Assembly (NCBI RefSeq): GCF_031143425.1
Contig: NC_090438.1
Span: forward strand, 779,971,138-780,035,137
DNA length: 64,000 bases
Direction of reading: 5' to 3'
From: Pleurodeles waltl
Taxonomy: Eukaryota; Chordata; Amphibia; Caudata; Salamandridae
In this document: one piece after another, positions 47,909-58,352 of the stretch
Numbering within the stretch: position 1 is the stretch's first letter
How the letters are laid out: each line of letters starts with the position of its first letter
Made by a program: the position numbers and the translations under genes
Notes under the pieces: generated by a model
What the model was told of the DNA's origin: nothing
Seen by the model: only the letters and a program-made list of their open reading frames with translations
Database searches by the model: none

Positions 47909-50658
47909 TGTAGGAAAGTGCCACTGTTGGTATGGTTATCCCCCACCCCCACACACTTTTTTTTTTTTACCTAATGTTGATGCCAACTCTGAAAGTGTGC
48001 TGGGAACCTGCTGTAGGAAGTTGGCTCTGTATATACTATCTCAAAATGAGAGATAGTGTGCACAGAGTCCAAGGGTTCTCCTTAGAGGTTGATAGTGGCA
48101 AAATTTGATAATTCTAATGCTCTGTTTTGTGGTAGTGTGGTCGAGCAGTAGGCTTATCAGAGGGTAGTGTTAAGCATTTGTTGTACACACACACAGGCAA
48201 TAAATGAGGAACACACACTCAAAGACTTACTCCAGGCCAATATGTTTTTATATAGAAAAATATATTTTCTTAATTTATTTTAGAACCACAAGATCCAAGA
48301 TTTGAAGTAAATACATAAAATTCAAGGTAATCCACACAGGTAAGTAACTTTGAATTAAAGCAGTAGCACACACAGTATAGGTTAAAATGGCAATAAGCTA
48401 TTTTAAAAGTGGACACTGCAAAAATCAACAGTTCCTGGGGGAGGTAAGTATGGTTAAGTTTCTGAGGTAAGTAAAGCATTTACAAGTTCAGTCTCATGGG
48501 CATAGGCAGCCTACCGTTGGGGGTACAAGGCAACCCCAAAGTCACCGCACCAGCAACATAGGGCTGGTCAGGTGCAGAGGTCAAAAGAGGGCCCAAAACA
48601 CACAGGCGCCTATGGAGAACAGGGGTGCTCTGGTTCCGGTCGGCTGGTAGGTAAGTACCTGCGTCCTCAGGGAGCAGACCAGAGGGGTTTTGTAGAGCAC
48701 GGGTTGGGGGGAGGAGACACAAACAGGCACGCAAAACACACCCTCAGTGGCACAGGGGTGACCGGATGCAGTGTGCAAAGTAGGCATCTGGTTTGCTATA
48801 GAAAGCAATTGAGGGACCTGGGGGTCACTTAGGCGATGCAGGCAGGGTACAGGGGGGCTTCTCTGGCCAGCCACTGACTGGGCTAGGAAGAGGGCCACCT
48901 GCTGGTCACTCCTGAACCTGCAGCTGGTTTCTCTCGGGCCTGGGGGGGCAGGGGGTGGGATTGGGGTGCAGTGCTTCTTCCAGGAGTCTGGTTCCTTTCT
49001 TACCGGGCAGTCGCGGTCGGGGGAACCTCTGGATCCTCTCTGCAGGTGTCTCTGTGGGGGTGCAGGGAAATCGACTGAGGGTGTCCACGTAGTTGGAGTC
49101 ACCTGGGGGTCCTCTCTGCAGTGTTGGTTCTTCTGGACATGAGCCGGGGGCGTCAGGTGCAGTGTGTGGAGACTTGCGCTTCCAGATTGAGGCTGGAGTC
49201 TCTTTAAAGATGGTTTCTTTGTTGCAGTTTTGGACGGAGCCCCTGTTCACAGGAGTTTCTTGGTCCTTTAGGCGCAGGTCAGTCCTCTGAGTCCTCAGGG
49301 GTTGCGGGTCCTACTGGATGCGTCGCTGTGCAGGTTCTCAGTCTGGAGACAGGCCAGTAGGGCTGGGACCAAGTCAGCTGTCTCAGTCGTCTCTGCAGGG
49401 CTTTCAGGTCAGCAGTCCTTGTTTTAGATTGCCAGAATCTGGATTACTGGGTTCAGGGTCGCCCCTAAATACTCAATGTAGTGGTGTGTCTAGGTCTGGG
49501 GGGGCAATAGCCAATGGCTACTGTCCTTGAGGGTGGCTACACACTTCGTGCCTCCTCCCTGTGGGGCGGGGGACACATGCCAAATCCTATTTTTGGGGGG
49601 GGGGGGGGGGAGATTCCTCTAAAACAAGATGGAGGATTTCCTAAGGCAGTGGTCACCTCAGCTCAGGACACCTTAGGGTCCCTCCTGGATGGAGGGTGGT
49701 GACTCCTTGTTTTTCTCATTAGCTCCTCCGGACTTGCTGCCAAAAGTGGGGGCTGTGTCCAGATGGTGGGCATCTCAACTAGCTGGAGTGCCCTGAGGCA
49801 TTGTAACACGAAGCCTGAGCCTTTGAGGCTCACTGCTAGGTGTTACAGTTCCTGCAGGGGGGAGGCGTGAAGCACCTCCACCCAGTGCAGGCTTTGTTTC
49901 TGGCCCCAGAGAGCGCAAAGACTCACCCCAGGGGGTCAGAAACTCATCTCAGTGGCAGGCTGTCACAGACCAGTCAATCCTGAACTGAAGGATTGGGTAA
50001 AATACAGGGGCCTCTGTGTGCATTTTTTAATAAATCCAGCACTGGCATCAGTGTGGGTTTATTATTCTGAGACGTTTGATACCAAATGTCCCAGTGTTCA
50101 ATTATGTTGCTGATGCTGGGTGTTTGGGGTTGACTTGAACCCCCAACGGTGGGCTGCCTACACCCCAGAGACTAACTTCTCAGGTAAGTAAAGCACTTAC
50201 AAGTTCAATCAATACTTACCCCCCCCCCCCCCCCCCCCCCCCCCCCAGGAACTGTTGATTTTTGCACTGTGTCCACTTTTAAAATAGCTTATTGCCATTT
50301 TTCCCAAAACTGTGTACATTACTGTTTTAATTCAAAGTTCCCTACTTACCTGTGTACAACTGATGTACTTAACTAAATTCTGAATCTTGTGGTTCTAAAA
50401 TAAATTAAGAAAATAGTTTTCTATATAAAAACCTATTGGCCTGGAGTTAAGTCTTTGAGTGTATTCTCATTTATTGCCTGTGTGTACAAGAAATGCTTAA
50501 CACTACCCTTTGATAAACCCACTGTTCAACCCCACTACCACAAAATAGAGCATTAGTATTATCTATTGTTGCCACTATCAACCTCTAAGGGCAACTCTTG
50601 GACTCTGTGCACACTATCTCTCACTTTGAGATAGTATATACAGAACCAACATCCTACA
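47909..50658. mobile_element. Composite of two opposed LTR copies, Gmr1-like family
   Basis: 47909-48011 is the start of a plus-strand LTR (TGTAGGAAAGTGCC). At 48012 a minus-strand LTR begins (TGTAGGAAGTTGG) and runs to about 50105, where it breaks off short of its expected TTCCTTACA end. From about 50110 to 50658 the sequence is the 3' end of a plus-strand LTR, ending ATCCTACA. The outer flanks CTAGG and CCTCC do not match as a target duplication. Insertion of one LTR into another followed by deletion explains it. Both are diverged from the young copies. A run of 28 C lies at 50219-50246. Confidence 0.8.
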
Positions 50659-53600
50659 CCTCCCCTTCGAGGCTGCCCCTCCAGCCATGCCTCCATCCTG
50701 CAGCCGCTTGCCAGAGAATCACCTGGCACTTCTCTGCGAGGAAGTCGCAGCTCTCTTTGCCAAGGGAGCCATAGAGAGAACGTCCCTTTGACAGAAGTAC
50801 GTTGCGGTTGCTACTTTCTGGTGCCCAAAAGGGACAAGTGCCTACGTCCTATCCTAGACCTTCTGGTCCTCAATCTCTTCCTCAAGAAGTTCAAAATGCT
50901 CACTCTGGCTTTTGCCTTGGACCTAGGAGACTGGATGGTAGCGTTGGACTTGCAGGATGATTACTTCAGTATACCCATCTTGCCTGCCCACAGATGCTAC
51001 TTGCGATTCGTGGTAGGTCACGAGCACTTTCAACTTACTGTGCTCCCCTTCGGCCTTACCTGCACCCCTCATGTGTTCACAGAATTGATGGCGGTGGTTG
51101 CAGCTCATCTGCACAGGTTAGTAGAGGCTTCAGGCTTTACCTACCTTGACGACTGGCTGTTGAAGGCGAACACGCCCCAGAAAGTCATCTCCCACCTTCA
51201 GACTACAGTGAACCTTCTGCACTTGCTGTGGTTCACTGTAAACATGCCAGAGTCACACCTGACTCCTTCTCAAACACTCCCTTTTTATCAAAACTGTTCT
51301 GGCCACAGTGCAGTTTCAGGCCTATTCTCCCGAAAAGCAAGTCCAGGATATTCAGGCTATGATTCTGATGTTTCAGCCTCTATCCTGGATTTCAGTGAGA
51401 ATGACTCTGATGCTGCTGGGCTTCATAGCCTTCTGCATCCTGCTGATGATACATGCCAGATGGCATATGCGGGCTCAGCAGTGGGATCTAAAGTTTCAGT
51501 GGCCGAAGCATCAGGGGAATCTCTCTGACACAGTCCAGATCTTAGAGGGAACTAGGAAAGCCCTGCAGTGGTGGCTTTCGAATCGCGGTTAGGTCAACAG
51601 CAAATCCTTTTCCCTTCCCGAACCAGATCTTACAGTAGTGACAGATGAGTCACTCCTGGGATGGGGTGGCCATATGGGGGAGGCAGAGGTCAGAGGTCTC
51701 TAGCGGAGTCGGGACTCCCCATCAATCTTTTGAAGCTCTGAGCGACCAGGCTTGTATTGAAAGCATTCCTTCCCTCTCTGAAAGGGAAAGTGGTGCAAGT
51801 GTTCATGGACAACAAGCAGGGCGGAGTTGGGTTGTGGACTCTGTCAAGAGGCTCTGCGCCTCTGGGCCTCTGGATGTGACTGGAACATCAGGGCATAATC
51901 TTGATGGACCAATATCTGGCAGGCTCGCTGAACGCCAAATCAGATTAACTCAGCCGTCGATACATAGTGGATCACAAATGGCGTCTCCATCCTGAGGTAG
52001 AACAATGCCTCTTTCAGCAGTGGGGAAAGCCTTGGTAAGTTAGATCTGTTCACCTTTGCAGAGAACATGCAGTGTCAACTGTTTTGCGAGTTGGAGTTTC
52101 CAAGGTGGCACTCGGCGATGCTTTTAGTCCTGAGTGGAACGCAGGCCTCCTTTATGCCTTCCCGCTTATACCACTTATGTCCAGAGTTCTGAAGATCAAG
52201 AGCAACTTGGCCCAAATAATCTTTGTGGCTCTGGACAGGGCACGAAGAGTATGGTGTCCAGAGCTACTGAGCATGGCTATGAATCCTCTGATCAGACTGC
52301 CCCTTCAGGTGGATCTTCTGTCTCAGCAGCAGGGGATAGTTCTCCACCCGAACCTGTCCAGTCTTAGCCTTCTTGCATGGAGATTGAGCAGCAGCAGTTG
52401 ACAGCTTTCGACCTTCCACGTGAAGTCTGTTTATTCTGGTAGTCAGGTGTCCCTCCACCAAAACGGTATTCGCCTGGCGACAGAAATTTGTAGCATGGTG
52501 TATCAACAAGTCTGTTCCCCTTTCTGGACCTCTGAGGTTCTCTTGTTCATTCTTTTTTTGACCCAGCAGGGCTCTGCTTTGAGCACCCTTAAGTTACTTA
52601 TCAGCCATTTCAGCCTTTCTTACTTTGCCAAACCAACCTTTCTTATTGAAGTCTCCCATTGTTGGAAGGTTCCTTAAGGGACTCAACCGTTTGTTTACTC
52701 CGACACCTTTCATTTTGCCTCAGTGGGACTTCAACCTGGTCCTCACTTACTTTATAAGTGCCCCTTTTGAGCCGCTGCACAAGTGTCCCCTGCCACTCCC
52801 AACAATCAAGATAGCTTTTCTTATTACTTGCAGAGTAAGTGAGCTTCAAGCTCTTTTTTCCTAGCCACCATTGTCTGTCAACAATGACAAAATGGTGCTC
52901 CGTACAAAGGCCTTCTTCCTTCCTAAGGTTGTTACGCTTTTTCACGTAGGCAAATCCATCACTTTGCCTACTATTTACGCACTCCCACATCCCTCCCATG
53001 AAGAGGAGAGATTCCACCATCTGGACCAAAAGAGTGTTGGCACATACCTCAATCGTACTAAAGATTTCTGGTTTGATATGTGGGTGCAAAGAAAGGGAAG
53101 GGGTGGAGAAGCGTACCGTCTCACGATGGGTACTGCTGTGCATCAAAATGTGCTATGCTTAGGCTAAGAAGCAACCCCCTAAGGGCTTGCGTGCTCACTC
53201 CACCAGAGCTACTGCTGCCACCACAACGTTTACCACGTGGAGTTCCTGTCCTGGATATCGGTCAGGCAGCTTAGTAGGCATCCCTTCACACATTCACTAA
53301 ACATTACTGCATGGACAGTCAGGTCCGCAGAGACGGCTACTTTGGCAGTTCGGTCTTGCAAGACTTTCTAGAATGATCTTGGTTCGCAGCCCACCGCCGA
53401 GGATGGTATTGCTTGGGTATCTATTCTAAGTTAAGGAATCTGCCGCTAGAAGTCTCTATCAAATTACCAAGTTACTTACCTTTGGTAACGATTTATCTGG
53501 TAGAGACCTATTCTAGTTTCAGATTCCTTACTGACCCCCCCCCCCCCCCCCATCCTCCCTGCCTGCGAACTGTTTTCTAGGGACAGGGATTCCCTTTCAG

Positions 53601-53905
53601 GCCCTTAGCTCTGGCGCACCAATTTCAGTGTTCTTCATGGCTGTGCGCTGCTGTTGTGGAAAGTTGTGAAAAGAAACTGACGTCCGCGCCTGGTTGGTGC
53701 CTATGTATGACCATGACATTACGGCGATGACCACGCCAATGACTGACGCAGAGTCAACCACCGCCACCTAACGGCGTGCAAGGGTACTGCTCGAAGAAAA
53801 ATCTACAGATCCAGACGGACACCTGGGGGAAATTCTAAGGTAAGGAATCTCCAACTGTAATATGTCCCTACTAGATAAATGGTTACCAAAGGTGCGTATC
53901 TTGTT
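50659..53905 (+). mobile_element. DIRS-like element, right part (DIRS-D): RT, recombinase, terminal repeat
   Basis: Continues the element from 47908. RT sequence at about 50735-51230 includes a 246-codon frame from 50788 with LRPILDLLVLNL-, ALDLQDDYFSIP-, LPFGLTC- and YLDDWLLK-type motifs. Frameshifts follow. A tyrosine recombinase remnant at about 52690-53270 has CRVSELQAL near 52830. The block 53468-53527 is inverted at about 53844-53903, as expected for the internal complementary region and right end. Confidence 0.85.
50788..51528 (+). pseudogene. DIRS-like reverse transcriptase fragment
   Basis: An open frame of 246 codons covering the central RT fingers and palm: the LRPILDL motif near residue 20, the DLQDDYFSIP motif near residue 54, LPFGLTC near residue 86, and catalytic YLDDWLL near residue 119-125. 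After about residue 155 the frame leaves the DIRS sequence. The upstream part of RT is in another frame (stop near 50790). It is a broken gene, not a functional one. Confidence 0.8.
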
Positions 53906-54149
53906 AATTTAGCGCACAGTGACAATATGAAAAAGTTAGTGCTTTTAGCATGTTGGTCTAATTAGCACATGTGCTAAGTATTTATATTGACTCCAACATG
54001 ACAGTCTTTTCAGTTGATAAAGGCTGATCACCCAGCCGAAACGCATTCTGAGTGAGAGACTGCTGGATTGAATAAACATTATTCTCATGCTAGTGTGCAG
54101 GTTTTTCTCTTCATTGGGAGGAAAAAGTGGTTAGTGTGTGTGTATATTT
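53906..54149. repeat. Dispersed repeat, copy 2 (two modules)
   Basis: Related to 45936-46178: the second module is in the same orientation, the first is inverted relative to the other copy. It sits between the right end of DIRS-D and the left end of DIRS-E. Confidence 0.7.
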
Positions 54150-55223
54150 ATGTAGGTGTGTTCAATGGCATGTGTAGCTGCAGGCTACACATGCTATGCA
54201 TTATTCTGCCATCCATTGTTCTCAGTGTGTTACAGGTTGTTTTTCTTCTAAGAAGTTTTTTTGGGGTCACGGGATCGAGTGACTCCTCCTCTGTCATACT
54301 GTGCATGGGCATCGACTCTGTTAGATTTTCTTTCCACTGTCTGGTTCGGACGAGTTTCCCCTCGCTCCGAGATTTCGAATCGGAAACTGTAGAAAACTCC
54401 CATAATCATCAGTATTGTTTCGATTGCGTTTCCACCTAGCCTCAAACTGATAGTATGGTCAAACTAAACTTCGCCCTTTTGGGTGCATGTGCCTGACTTG
54501 GGCCTACCTCAATACCTGATGAATTGGACTCCATTTCGATTTTATCCTCTGCCACGCGAAATTTCCATACGCAGATCAACACCTTGTATGTAATCTGTCT
54601 TTCTCCCGATCACAAAGGAGATTTCGAGGCCTGTCTATAGTTTCGATCCAAGAAGACCCTGCATGTACGTAACATCTCAACACCCTGGAGGAAGAACAGA
54701 CAGACAGCGGTTTCCATCAGAGACACTGACTCCGAAGAAGAATCGGAAGAAGATAGGCCTATCACTGCTGGTAAGCACGTGAGTGAGTCTGCCCCTACTG
54801 CCCACTTATAAAAAGGCCTTGGGTACACCACTGCCAGAGAGCCATGCTTCGACTCAAAGACTTGTTGACCGATCTTCGGGTTCGGCGTCGAAAAAAGCCA
54901 CTCCTCCGTCAGTATTGGAGACGAGTAAGTTCATCAAAAGTTCAACTTCTGACTCGAGCAAGGGTCCTCCCTCCTCGGAGTCAAAGCCTCGATGCCCTGC
55001 TTCGGAGCCGAAACAACCGGCTGTATTTTCAGGCCCAAAAAACCTACCATTTTCAGAGCCGAAAAAGTCTTCTTATTCAGAAGAGCAAGGACTTTCGAGA
55101 CATCCTAAACTGAGCTCAAAATCACTGGATGAACAGTCTTATAGACCTCATCATGTTTCTGAGGACACTGACATCCAACCTATCCTTGAGGGCATGGATG
55201 AAAGACAATTAAGAATTCACATC
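54150..55223 (+). mobile_element. DIRS-like element, left part (DIRS-E): terminal region and gag
   Basis: The left end (TGTTCAATGGCATGTGTAGCTGCAG, then GTGTTACAGGTTGTTTTTCTTC and GGGATCGAGTGACTCCTCC) matches DIRS-A at 8868-9000, so they are one family. DIRS-A lacks gag, while this copy retains it. It is interrupted at 55223 by an LTR and its remainder lies beyond the window. Confidence 0.85.
54783..55223 (+). CDS. DIRS-like gag fragment
   Basis: An open frame rich in Ser, Pro and Lys, with repeated SEPK/SESK-like units in the middle and a more hydrophilic stretch (EGMDERQLRIHI) before the break. It lies after the terminal region of a DIRS-like element, in the place of the Gag-like ORF. The frame reads into the inserted LTR at 55224, so the genuine C-terminus is lost. 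The true start is uncertain, as the first ATG-like codon follows an upstream region in other frames. Confidence 0.5.
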
Positions 55224-55859
55224 TGTAAGGAAATGCCTCCTTGGCATGGTTACCCCCTGGCTTTTTGCCTTTGCTGATGCTGTTTTGATTTGAAAGTGTG
55301 CTGAGGCCTGCTAACCAGGCCCCAGCACCAGTGTTCTTTCCCTAACCTGTACTTTTTACACAATTGGCACACCCTGGCATCCAAGTAAGTCCCTTGTAAC
55401 TGGTACCCCTGGTACCAAGGGCCCTGATGCCAGGGAAGGTTTCTCAGGGCTGCAGCATATCTTATGCCACCCTGGGGACCCCTCACTCAGCACAGACACA
55501 CTGCTTGCCAGCTTGTGTGTGCTAGTGGGAATAAAACGACTAAGTCGACATGGCACTCCCCTCAGGGTGCCACGCCAACCTCACACTGCCTATGCAGTAT
55601 AGATAAGTCACCCCTCTAGCAGGCCTTACAGCCCTAAGGCAGGGTGCACTATACCATAGTTGAGGGCACCAGTGCATGAGCACTGTGCCCCTACAGTGTC
55701 TAAGCCAAACCTTAGACATTGTAAGTGCAGGGTAACCATAAGAGTATATGGTCTGGGATTCTGTTTTACACGAACTCCACAGCACCATAATGGCTACACT
55801 GAAAACTGGGAAGTTTGGTATCAAACTTCTCAGCACAATAAATGCACACTGATGCCAGT
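55224..55859 (+). mobile_element. LTR copy, first 636 bp, interrupted by the full element
   Basis: Starts TGTAAGGAAATGCCTCC and follows the long LTR family up to GATGCCAGT, where the next bases in intact copies are GTACATTTTATTG. Instead the minus-strand full element begins at 55860. The rest of this LTR should lie beyond the right end of the full element, outside the window. Confidence 0.9.
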
Positions 55860-58304
55860 TGTAGGAAGTTGGCTCTGTATGCACTATTTCAAAGTAAGGA
55901 ATAGTATGCACAGAGTCCAAGGGTTCCCCTTAGAGGTAAGATAGTGGCAAAAAGAGATAATACTAATGCTCTATTTTGTGGTAGTGTGGTCGAGCAGTAG
56001 GCTTATCAAAGGAGTAGTGTTAAGCATTTGTTGTACAATTTTCACAGTTCCTGGGGGAGGTAAAGTAATGTTAGTTTTCACAGGTAAGTAAGTCACTTAC
56101 AGGTTTCAGTTTTTGGTCCAAGGTAGCCCCCGTTGGGGGTTCAGAGCAACCCCAAAGTTACCACACCAGCAGCTCAGGGCCGGTAAGGTGCAGAGGTCAA
56201 AGAGGTGCCCAAAACGCATAGGCTTCAATGGAGAGAAGGGGGTGCCCCGGTTCCAGTCTGCCAGCAGGTAAGTACCCGCGTCTTCAGAGGGCAGACCAGG
56301 GGGGTTTTGTAGGGCACCGGGGGGGACACAGGTCAGCACAAAAAGTACACCCTCAGCAGCGCGGGGGCGGCCGGGTGCAGTGTGCAAACACGCGTCGGGT
56401 TTGTAATGGTTTTCAATGAGAGATCAAGGGATCTCTTCAGCGTTGCAGGCAGGCAAGGGGGGGGGCTCCTCGGGGTAGCCACCACCTGGGCAAGGGAGAG
56501 GGCCTCCTGGGGGTCACTCCTGCACAGGAGTTCCGTTCGTTTAGGTGCTGGGGGCTGCGGGTGCAGGGTCTTTTCCAGCCGTCGGGAAATGGAGTTCAGG
56601 CAGTCGCGGTCAGGGGGAGCCTCGGGATTCCCTCTGCAGGCGTCGCTGTGGGGGTTCAGGGGGGACAACTTTGGTTACTCAGTCGTAGAGTCGCCGGAGG
56701 GTCCTCCCTGAAGCGTTGGTTCTCCACCAGTCGAGTCGGGGCCGCCGGGTGCAGTGTTGCAAGTCTCACGCTTCTTGCGGGGAGTTGCAGGGGTCTTTAA
56801 ATCTGCTCCTTGAAACAAAGTTGCAGTTCTTTTGGAGCAGTGCCGCTGTCCTCGGGAGTTTATTGTCTTTCTTGAAGCAGGGCAGTCCTCAGAGGATTCA
56901 GAGGTCGCTGGTCCCTTGAAAAGCGTCACTGGAGCAGGGTTCTTTGGAAGGCAGGAGACAGGCCGGTAGGACTGGGGCCAAAGCAGTTGGTGTCTTCTGT
57001 TCTTCCTCTGCAGGGGTTTTTCAGCTCAGCAGTCTTCTTCTTCTTGTAGTTTCAGGAATCTAAAGTTTTAGGCTCGGGAGCCCTTAAATACTAAATTTAA
57101 GGGCGTGTTTAGGTCTGGGGGGTTAGTAGCCAATGGCTACTAGCCCTGAGGGTGGGTACACCCTCTTTGTGCCTCCTCCCAAGGGGAGGGGGTCACATCC
57201 CTAATCCTATTGGGGGAATCCTCCATCTGCAAGATGGAGGATTTCTAAAAGTTAGTCACCTCAGCTCAGGACACCTTAGGGGCTGTCCTGACTGGCCAGT
57301 GACTCCTCCTTGTTGTTTTCTTTGTTTCCTCCAGCCTTGCCGCCAAAAGTGGGGGCCGTGGCCGGAGGGGGCGGGCAACTCCGCTAAGCTGGAGTGTCCT
57401 GCGGTGCTGTGACAAAGGGGTGAGCCTTTGAGGCTCACCGCCAGGTGTTACAGCTCCTGCCTGGGGGAGGTGTTAGCATCTCCACCCAGTGCAGGCTTTG
57501 TTACTGGCCTCAGAGTGACAAAGGCACTCTCCCCATGGGGCCAGCAACATGTATCTAGTGTGGCAGGCTGCTAGAACCAGTCAGCCTACACAGATAGTCG
57601 GTTAAGGTTTCAGGGGGCACCTCTAAGGTGCCCTCTGGGGTGTAGTTTACAATAAAATGTACACTGGCATCAGTGTGCATTTATTGTGCTGAGAAGTTTG
57701 ATACCAAACTTCCCAGTTTTCAGTGTAGCCATTATGGTGCTGTGGAGTTCGTGTAAAACAGACTCCCAGACCATATACTCTTATGGCTACCCTGCACTTA
57801 CAATGTCTAAGGTATTGCTTAGACACTGTAGGGGCACAGTGCTCATGCACTGTTGCCCTCACCTATGGTATAGTGCACCCTGCCTTAGGGCTGTAAGGCC
57901 TACTAGAGGGGTGACTTATCTATACCTGCATAGGCAGTGAGAGGCTGGCATGGCACCCTGAGGGGAGTGCCATGTCGACTTACTCGTTTTGTTCTCACCA
58001 GCACACACAAGCTGGCAAGCAGTGTGTCTGTGCTGAGTGAGGGGTCTCCAGGGTGGCATAAGACATGCTGCAGCCCTTAGAGACCTTCCTTGGCATCAGG
58101 GCCCTTGGTACCAGGGGTACCACTTACAAGGGACTTATCTGGATGCCAGGGTGTGCCAATTGTGGAATCAAAAGTACAGGTTAGGGAAAGAACACTGGTG
58201 CTGGGGCCTGGTTAGCAGGCCTCAGCACACTTTCAATTCAAAACATAGCATCAGCAAAGGCAAAAAGTCAGGGGGTAACCATGCCAAGGAGGCATTTCCT
58301 TACA
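55860..58304 (-). repeat. 3' LTR of the full element (2445 bp, with internal deletion)
   Basis: On the minus strand it runs from TGTAAGGAAATGCC (58304) to TTCCTACA (55860). Compared with the solo copy at 21842-24489 it lacks about 230 bp, joined at TTGTTGTAC|AATTTTCAC near 56036. The missing piece holds the AATAAA signal seen in other copies. The palindrome cluster is retained near 57080-57245. Confidence 0.9.
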
Positions 58305-58335
58305 CAACCCCCCCCCCCCCCCCCCCCCCCCCCCC
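58305..58335 (-). promoter_or_regulatory. Polypurine tract: 28 G next to the 3' LTR
   Basis: On the minus strand a run of 28 G (58335-58308) followed by TTG immediately precedes the LTR start at 58304. This is where the plus-strand primer must lie. A pure G homopolymer of this length is unusual for a polypurine tract. The exact count may be affected by assembly or slippage. Confidence 0.65.
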
Positions 58336-58352
58336 AACGAAAGAGGATGAGA

